DNA from: Xanthobacteraceae bacterium
GTDB taxonomy: Bacteria; Pseudomonadota; Alphaproteobacteria; Rhizobiales; Xanthobacteraceae
DNA length: 13,727 bases
Reading direction: 5' to 3'
Assembly: GCA_025929595.1 (NCBI GenBank)
Contig: JAICQA010000035.1
Span: 1 to 13,727 of the forward strand
The position numbers and the translations under genes were made by a program. The notes under the pieces are model-generated. The model was not told the origin of the DNA and made no database searches. It worked only from the letters and a program-made list of their open reading frames with translations. Below are positions 7,335 through 13,727 of the stretch, piece by piece. Position 1 is the first letter of the stretch. Every line of letters starts with the position of its first letter.

Positions 7335-7377
7335 GGCCGTTTATGGCCTTGACCAGGTTGCGCGGGCGTTAACGGCC
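7335..7377 (-). repeat. Inverted repeat filling the eno-ftsB gap
   Basis: GGCCGTT at 7335-7341 pairs with AACGGCC at 7371-7377, 29 bp apart, so the two arms sit at the two ends of the 44-bp intergenic gap. The arm near ftsB lies directly before its ATG, where a ribosome site would be expected. Folding of the eno-ftsB transcript could hide the ftsB start; this is inference from a 7-bp stem and could be chance in GC-rich DNA. Confidence 0.4.
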
Positions 7378-7378
7378 C

Positions 7379-8662
<1,284 letters not shown>

Positions 8663-8667
8663 GGCGA

Positions 8668-8673
8668 CTCCGG
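8668..8673 (-). promoter_or_regulatory. Ribosome binding site that sets the enolase start
   Basis: On the minus strand CCGGAG precedes the ATG at 8662 by 5 bases. It lies between the palindromic repeat and the start codon, and argues for the 427-residue enolase over the 450-residue reading. Confidence 0.65.
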
Positions 8674-8680
8674 CGGGTGG

Positions 8681-8757
8681 AGCATTTTCAGGCGAAGTGG
8701 GTACCGGCTCGCCGTAGAAAATGCGACCCAAAACAAGGCTGAGCGGCTTTTAGCGCG
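8681..8757. repeat. Rhizobiales-type palindromic intergenic repeat (RIME-like)
   Basis: This element lies in the 132-bp gap between the divergent genes eno and queF. Outer arms GCATTTTC (8682-8689) and GAAAATGC (8717-8724) are perfect complements. Inner arms GGCGA (8691-8695) and TCGCC (8709-8713) also pair, with 1-base and 3-base bulges, around a GGTACC centre (8700-8705). A tail follows with AAAACAA and AGCGCGATT. The order hairpin, GAAGTGG-TACCGG core, GAAAATGC, AAAACAA, AGCGCGAT matches, from memory, the many-copy intergenic palindromes of Bradyrhizobium-, Rhodopseudomonas- and Rhizobium-type genomes. Only one copy is in this window, so its repetitive nature cannot be shown here. The eno and queF promoters must lie in or beside it; I could not place them. 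Confidence 0.75.
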
Positions 8758-8794
8758 ATTGCCTGCCCCTGCGAAAGCCCGCTAGAAGCACCGC

Positions 8795-9259
8795 ATGGCA
8801 AAATCGAAACCGAAGAAGCTGTCGCTCCTCGGCCAGCCCTCGCCCATGCCCGCCTCGCCCGACAAGGCGGTGCTGGAGCGCGTGCCCAATCCGCATCCCG
8901 ACACCGACTATGTCGCGCGCTTCACCGTGCCCGAGTTCACCTCGATTTGCCCCGTCACCAGCCAACCCGACTTCGCGCAACTCGTGATCGATTACGTACC
9001 CGACAAGTGGCTCGTAGAGTCGAAGTCGCTCAAGCTCTATCTGACGAGTTACCGCAATCACGGCGCCTTCCACGAGGACTGCACGGTGGAAATCGGAAAG
9101 CGGCTCGTGAAGCTGCTCGGTCCGCGTTGGCTCAGGATCGGGGGATACTGGTATCCGCGCGGCGGCATACCCATCGACGTGTTCTGGCAGTACGGCAAAT
9201 TGCCGAAAGGCGTCTGGGCGCCGGACCAGGGCGTCGCGCCCTATCGCGGGCGCGGCTGA
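8795..9259 (+). CDS. queF: NADPH-dependent 7-cyano-7-deazaguanine (preQ0) reductase
   Basis: QueF reduces the nitrile of preQ0 to the aminomethyl group of preQ1, a step of queuosine tRNA modification, in the cytoplasm. The 154 residues fit the short, single T-fold (YkvM/type I) form. Seen are the nucleophile Cys52 in FTSICPVTSQPDF (48-60) with Asp59, the QueF motif ESKSLKLYLTSYRNHG (75-90), and the substrate-binding HE pair His93-Glu94, followed by RGGIPIDV (122-129). The ATG at 8795 is the only reasonable start; its ribosome site is weak (AGAAG about 8 bases upstream). It is the only plus-strand gene between two minus-strand blocks and has no other queuosine gene beside it. Its last 19 bases overlap the end of the convergent MFS gene. 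Confidence 0.96.
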   Translation: MAKSKPKKLSLLGQPSPMPASPDKAVLERVPNPHPDTDYVARFTVPEFTSICPVTSQPDFAQLVIDYVPDKWLVESKSLKLYLTSYRNHGAFHEDCTVEIGKRLVKLLGPRWLRIGGYWYPRGGIPIDVFWQYGKLPKGVWAPDQGVAPYRGRG

Positions 9260-10413
9260 GCTTTCCCGTGGCGTAGCGTCAACGAGCACCAGATACCGAC
9301 CGCCGCCATGATCAGCGCCGCCGCCATGAGCGTCGGCGTTGTGCCAAACCGCTCAAGGCCGAAAGTGTAGAGCGCGGGCCCCGCTGCGTGCCCAAGAAAG
9401 AAGAACGCCGCGTGCATGGACGCGGCTGTGCCGCGCGCCGCGGGCGCAAGCTCCGTGACGTAAACTTGGATCGGCCCGTGCAGCAGATAAAACGAAAAAC
9501 CGAACAGCATGAAAATCGCGAACTCAATCTGCCACGGGGCCCGCAATGCGATGAGCAGCAGGCCGAGCGCCATCAACAGGCCGCCGGACAGCATCAGCCG
9601 CCGCTCGGGTATGTGCCTCACCAGCAATCCGACGACAAACGTGTAGAGCACGCCGCCGAAGCCGAAGCCCGCCAGCACAACGCCAGCGATGGAGGCGCGC
9701 GTCTCGCCGCCCTCGTATAAAAGCGTCGCCATGTGCGGGAAAAGCCCGAACAGACACGCGCCTTCCACGAACACTGCTCCGAAGCAGACCTTCGCGAGCG
9801 GATGACCGAAGATCGCGCGGAAGTTCTCGACCTGCCCCGCAACACGGAATGGCTTGGGCTTGTCTTTGACGGCATCGCGTAGCCCAACGAGCATGATGGC
9901 GAGGCCCGCCACGCCAATCGCGACCGAGGCGAGAAAGACACCGCGCCAGTTGGTCAGGTCCGCGATGACGCCCGCCGCCGTCGCGCCAAGAATATTGCCG
10001 AGCATGGCGGCGAACAGCAGCCGGCCCATCGCCACCTGCCGCTTCTCGACCGGCAGCAGATCGCCCACGAGCGCCATGCCGACGGTGAAGATGCCGCCGG
10101 CGAACATGCCCGACACCACGCGCGAAGCGAACAGCACGGCGAAGTTCGGCGTGAACGCACCGACAAGTGCAGACACGACGATGCCGCCGAGACACACCGC
10201 CATCATCCGCTTCTTGCCGTAGGTGTCGGCCATCGCGCCGAGCACCGGCTGGATCAGCGCATAGGGAAACGCGAAAGCGGTCGAAAGCAGCGCCGCGGTC
10301 GATGCCTCAACGCCGAGATCGATGGCGATCTGCGGGATCACCGGGTCGACCATGCGGGTGTTGAGCGCGCCCGCGAAAATCACGCAGGCAATCACGTTCA
10401 GGACGAACATCAT
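9241..10413 (-). CDS. MFS transporter, probable drug/metabolite efflux type
   Basis: This is an inner-membrane major facilitator superfamily carrier of 390 residues with about 12 hydrophobic segments, normal for the family. The loop after helix 2 carries the MFS motif A-like GAMADTYGKKR (59-69). The opening TRMVDPVIPQIAIDLG after helix 1 is of the kind found in DHA1/arabinose-efflux-like members. The middle loop (about 180-200) is basic. It starts 16 bp after the kdsA stop on the same strand, so it is probably co-transcribed with pyrG-VOC-kdsA, but the substrate cannot be deduced. The start is one of two adjacent ATG codons (10413 or 10410) with no good ribosome site. Its 3' end overlaps queF by 19 bp on the opposite strand. 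Confidence 0.92.
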   Translation of the reverse strand: MMFVLNVIACVIFAGALNTRMVDPVIPQIAIDLGVEASTAALLSTAFAFPYALIQPVLGAMADTYGKKRMMAVCLGGIVVSALVGAFTPNFAVLFASRVVSGMFAGGIFTVGMALVGDLLPVEKRQVAMGRLLFAAMLGNILGATAAGVIADLTNWRGVFLASVAIGVAGLAIMLVGLRDAVKDKPKPFRVAGQVENFRAIFGHPLAKVCFGAVFVEGACLFGLFPHMATLLYEGGETRASIAGVVLAGFGFGGVLYTFVVGLLVRHIPERRLMLSGGLLMALGLLLIALRAPWQIEFAIFMLFGFSFYLLHGPIQVYVTELAPAARGTAASMHAAFFFLGHAAGPALYTFGLERFGTTPTLMAAALIMAAVGIWCSLTLRHGKAQPRPR

Positions 10414-10429
10414 TGGACGAAAAAACCGT

Positions 10430-11278
10430 TCAGGACTTGGCGACGTGGTCGAATTCGATCAGCCGCTTCAGCAAAGGTTCAAGTTCCTTGATCGGCACCA
10501 TGTTGGGGCCGTCCGAAGGCGCCTGGTCGGGATCGGGATGCGTCTCGATGAAGACGGCCGCGACACCGACCGCCACCGCCGCGCGCGCGAGCACCGGCAC
10601 ATACTGGCGCTCGCCGCCCGACGCCGTGCCCTGCCCGCCCGGCTGCTGCACCGAATGCGTCGCGTCGAAGATGACCGGCGCGCCGAGCCCGCGTAGCACG
10701 GGCAGCGCACGCATGTCGGACACCAGCGTGTTGTAGCCGAAGGAAACACCGCGCTCCGTCACCAACACGTTGCGATTGCCCGCGCTCGTGATCTTCTCGA
10801 CCACGTTCTTCATGTCCCACGGCGCGAGGAACTGGCCTTTCTTCACGTTCACCACACGGCCGGTCTGCGCAGCGGCAACAAGCAGGTCTGTCTGTCGGCA
10901 AAGGAACGCGGGGATTTGCAGCACGTCCACCGCTTCCCCGACCGGCGCGCATTGCGTCGCCTCATGCACGTCGGTCAGCGTCGGCACGCCGAGCGTATCG
11001 CGGATTTCCGCAAACACCGGCAACGCCGCCTTCAGGCCGACCCCGCGTTGGCTCCTGGACGAAGTCCGGTTCGCCTTGTCGAAGCTCGTCTTGTAGACGA
11101 GACCGATCCCGAGCCGCCCCGCGATCTCCTTCAGCGCCGCCGCGATCTCGAGCGCGTGCACGCGGCCTTCCATCTGGCAGGGACCGGCGATCAGCGCGAG
11201 CGGCAGGTCGTTGCCGAAACGCACCGCGCCGGCCGAAACCACCGCGTTGGGCTTGTTGTCGAGGATGGGCTTGTTCAC
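10430..11278 (-). CDS. kdsA: 3-deoxy-8-phosphooctulonate synthase (KDO8P synthase)
   Basis: KdsA condenses phosphoenolpyruvate with arabinose 5-phosphate to Kdo-8-phosphate for the lipopolysaccharide inner core; it is cytoplasmic. With the GTG start at 11278 it has 282 residues, the usual length. Motifs, numbered from that GTG, are LIAGPCQMEGR (29-39), YKTSFDKANRTS (62-73), FDATHSVQQPGG (204-215) and ETHPDPDQAPSDGPN (245-259). Cys34 of AGPC, where the E. coli enzyme has Asn, marks the metal-dependent class. The frame is open to a TTG at 11314 that overlaps the VOC stop and would add 12 residues; neither start has a clear ribosome site. GTG is preferred because the extra residues are Arg/Pro-rich and look non-conserved. 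It lies between the VOC and MFS genes on the same strand. Confidence 0.95.
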   Translation of the reverse strand: MNKPILDNKPNAVVSAGAVRFGNDLPLALIAGPCQMEGRVHALEIAAALKEIAGRLGIGLVYKTSFDKANRTSSRSQRGVGLKAALPVFAEIRDTLGVPTLTDVHEATQCAPVGEAVDVLQIPAFLCRQTDLLVAAAQTGRVVNVKKGQFLAPWDMKNVVEKITSAGNRNVLVTERGVSFGYNTLVSDMRALPVLRGLGAPVIFDATHSVQQPGGQGTASGGERQYVPVLARAAVAVGVAAVFIETHPDPDQAPSDGPNMVPIKELEPLLKRLIEFDHVAKS

Positions 11279-11310
11279 GGCCGGGACATTGCTGCGCGGG
11301 CGCGCCGGGG

Positions 11311-12177
11311 TCAATCGGCCACGAAGGCGATGACGGCCCCGCGCGCCTCAGGCGCCGAAACCACGAGCTTTCCGCGATGCACCCGCATGGGCGCGCCGTT
11401 CCGTTCGAGGAGCGACCGCGTGGCGGCCAGATCCGCAACCTTGAATTCAAGCGCCCCCACCCGCAGGCCTCCGTCGCGAGGCGCTTCCACGCCATAGGTG
11501 TCTGCGAAGCCACGTGGGTCGAGTGCCAGCACGTCGCCGCGCGGCGTGTCGATCGAGAGCCCGAGCGAGCTTGAGCGCAGGTCGCGGACGCCAACGAGCG
11601 TTTCAAGGAACACGTGATGATCGGTCGGGTTCTCCGCCACCAACGCGCAGGCCGCCACGGCGGTCACGCCGTTCGGGTGCTGCTGCATCTCACTGGACCA
11701 AAAGTTGTGCGGATGCGTCTGCTTGCAGGTGAAGAACACCGCGTGCGGCGACGCCGCGTAATGCGCAAACGCAATGTCGAAACCGACCTCGGTGTCACTG
11801 CCGTCCGGGCGCTTGCCCTTGCGGTCGAAATGAAACAACGGCACGCCGCCAAAGCCCGCCGCCTCGAACGCCTTCAGTTCAGCGGCGGGATCGAACCCCT
11901 CCAGCACCATGCCGGTCAGGCCCTCGCCGACATGCTCAAGGAAATGCCGGTTGATGCTCACGAACGGGATCGAGTGGTCATCCGCCGGCGGCAGTTTCTC
12001 GGGCTCGTCGACGGCGAGGATTTCGAGAAAGAAATTCGGAAACTGTACGATGCGATTATGCGTGCCCCACGGATGCCGGTTGCGCGCGCCGACCGTAAAG
12101 CCGAGCCGCTCGTAAAAGGCGCCCGCCGCATCGAGATCGCGGACGGCATGAATGACGTGATCGAGACCGCGCGCCAT
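11311..12177 (-). CDS. VOC superfamily, glyoxalase-like domain protein
   Basis: This 288-residue cytoplasmic protein belongs to the vicinal oxygen chelate fold and most resembles the glyoxalase-like group of PF13468 (from memory). The first repeat starts LDHVIHAVRDLDAAGAFYE (5-23) with a candidate metal His7. GTHNRIVQF (38-46) and the strand ending LEIL (51-54, Glu52) follow. A second module (about 140-288) includes FFTCKQTHPHNFW (148-160) and QQHPNGVTAV (165-174). The substrate is unknown; nothing shows true glyoxalase I activity. ATG 12177 begins the domain and lies 7 bp after the pyrG stop. A reading from 12219 would overlap pyrG and add an unsupported tail. The next gene, kdsA, starts 32 bp downstream, or overlaps if TTG is used, so pyrG, this gene and kdsA look like one transcript. 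Confidence 0.88.
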   Translation of the reverse strand: MARGLDHVIHAVRDLDAAGAFYERLGFTVGARNRHPWGTHNRIVQFPNFFLEILAVDEPEKLPPADDHSIPFVSINRHFLEHVGEGLTGMVLEGFDPAAELKAFEAAGFGGVPLFHFDRKGKRPDGSDTEVGFDIAFAHYAASPHAVFFTCKQTHPHNFWSSEMQQHPNGVTAVAACALVAENPTDHHVFLETLVGVRDLRSSSLGLSIDTPRGDVLALDPRGFADTYGVEAPRDGGLRVGALEFKVADLAATRSLLERNGAPMRVHRGKLVVSAPEARGAVIAFVAD

Positions 12178-12184
12178 CGCGCGA

Positions 12185-13727
<1,543 letters not shown>

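Noticed and set aside
8663..8731. Extension of enolase by 23 residues upstream
   Set aside because: The added codons are the palindromic repeat, and the ribosome site lies downstream of them, just before ATG 8662.
8725..8794. preQ1 riboswitch before queF
   Set aside because: No preQ1-type short pseudoknot or aptamer core could be recognised in the short leader.
9193..9241. Hairpins GGGCG-TCG-CGCCC (9229-9241) and CGGCAAATTGCCG (9193-9205) as a terminator for the MFS gene
   Set aside because: Neither is followed by a T-run on the minus strand, and both lie in queF coding sequence; they are likely chance.
10420..10425. Run of six T (minus strand) after the kdsA stop as a terminator
   Set aside because: No stem precedes it, and the MFS gene starts only a few bases later.

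Overview
This is a GC-rich stretch of alphaproteobacterial chromosome, most likely from the Hyphomicrobiales (Rhizobiales). Three things point there: the gene order pyrG / kdsA / eno / ftsB / pdhA / pdhB / pdhC; the E1-beta subunit (PdhB) with its own N-terminal lipoyl domain; and a palindromic repeat of a type I know from Rhizobiales genomes between eno and queF. I cannot name the genus with confidence.

Layout. Positions 15-1928 (+) hold a fused TRAP-transporter permease. It converges head-on, with no spacer, on a long minus-strand block. Read in its own direction, that block runs eno (8662-7379), ftsB (7334-7017), pdhA (6880-5837), pdhB (5826-4423), pdhC (4416-3085), a small unknown membrane protein (3048-2536) and a GNAT acetyltransferase (2516-1929). 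A GC-rich hairpin with a T-run ends it, lying inside the last codons of the TRAP gene. queF (8795-9259, +) is divergent from eno across a 132-bp gap that carries the repeat. queF overlaps the 3' end of a second minus-strand block: pyrG (enters from the right edge, 5' end missing), a VOC/glyoxalase-like protein, kdsA and an MFS transporter, all closely spaced. No gene-free stretch exceeds 140 bp.

How the genes fit together. Enolase makes phosphoenolpyruvate. KdsA uses phosphoenolpyruvate to make Kdo-8-phosphate for lipopolysaccharide, and CTP from PyrG is needed later to activate Kdo. PdhA, PdhB and PdhC turn pyruvate into acetyl-CoA; the E3 subunit (lpd) is not in the window. FtsB is a division-site membrane protein. 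The VOC, MFS, unknown membrane and GNAT genes have no assignable substrate.

No mobile element, CRISPR array, tRNA or rRNA was seen. The window is mainly housekeeping. The least explained parts are the membrane protein/GNAT pair that closes the pdh block, the Rhizobiales-type repeat, and the embedded terminator.
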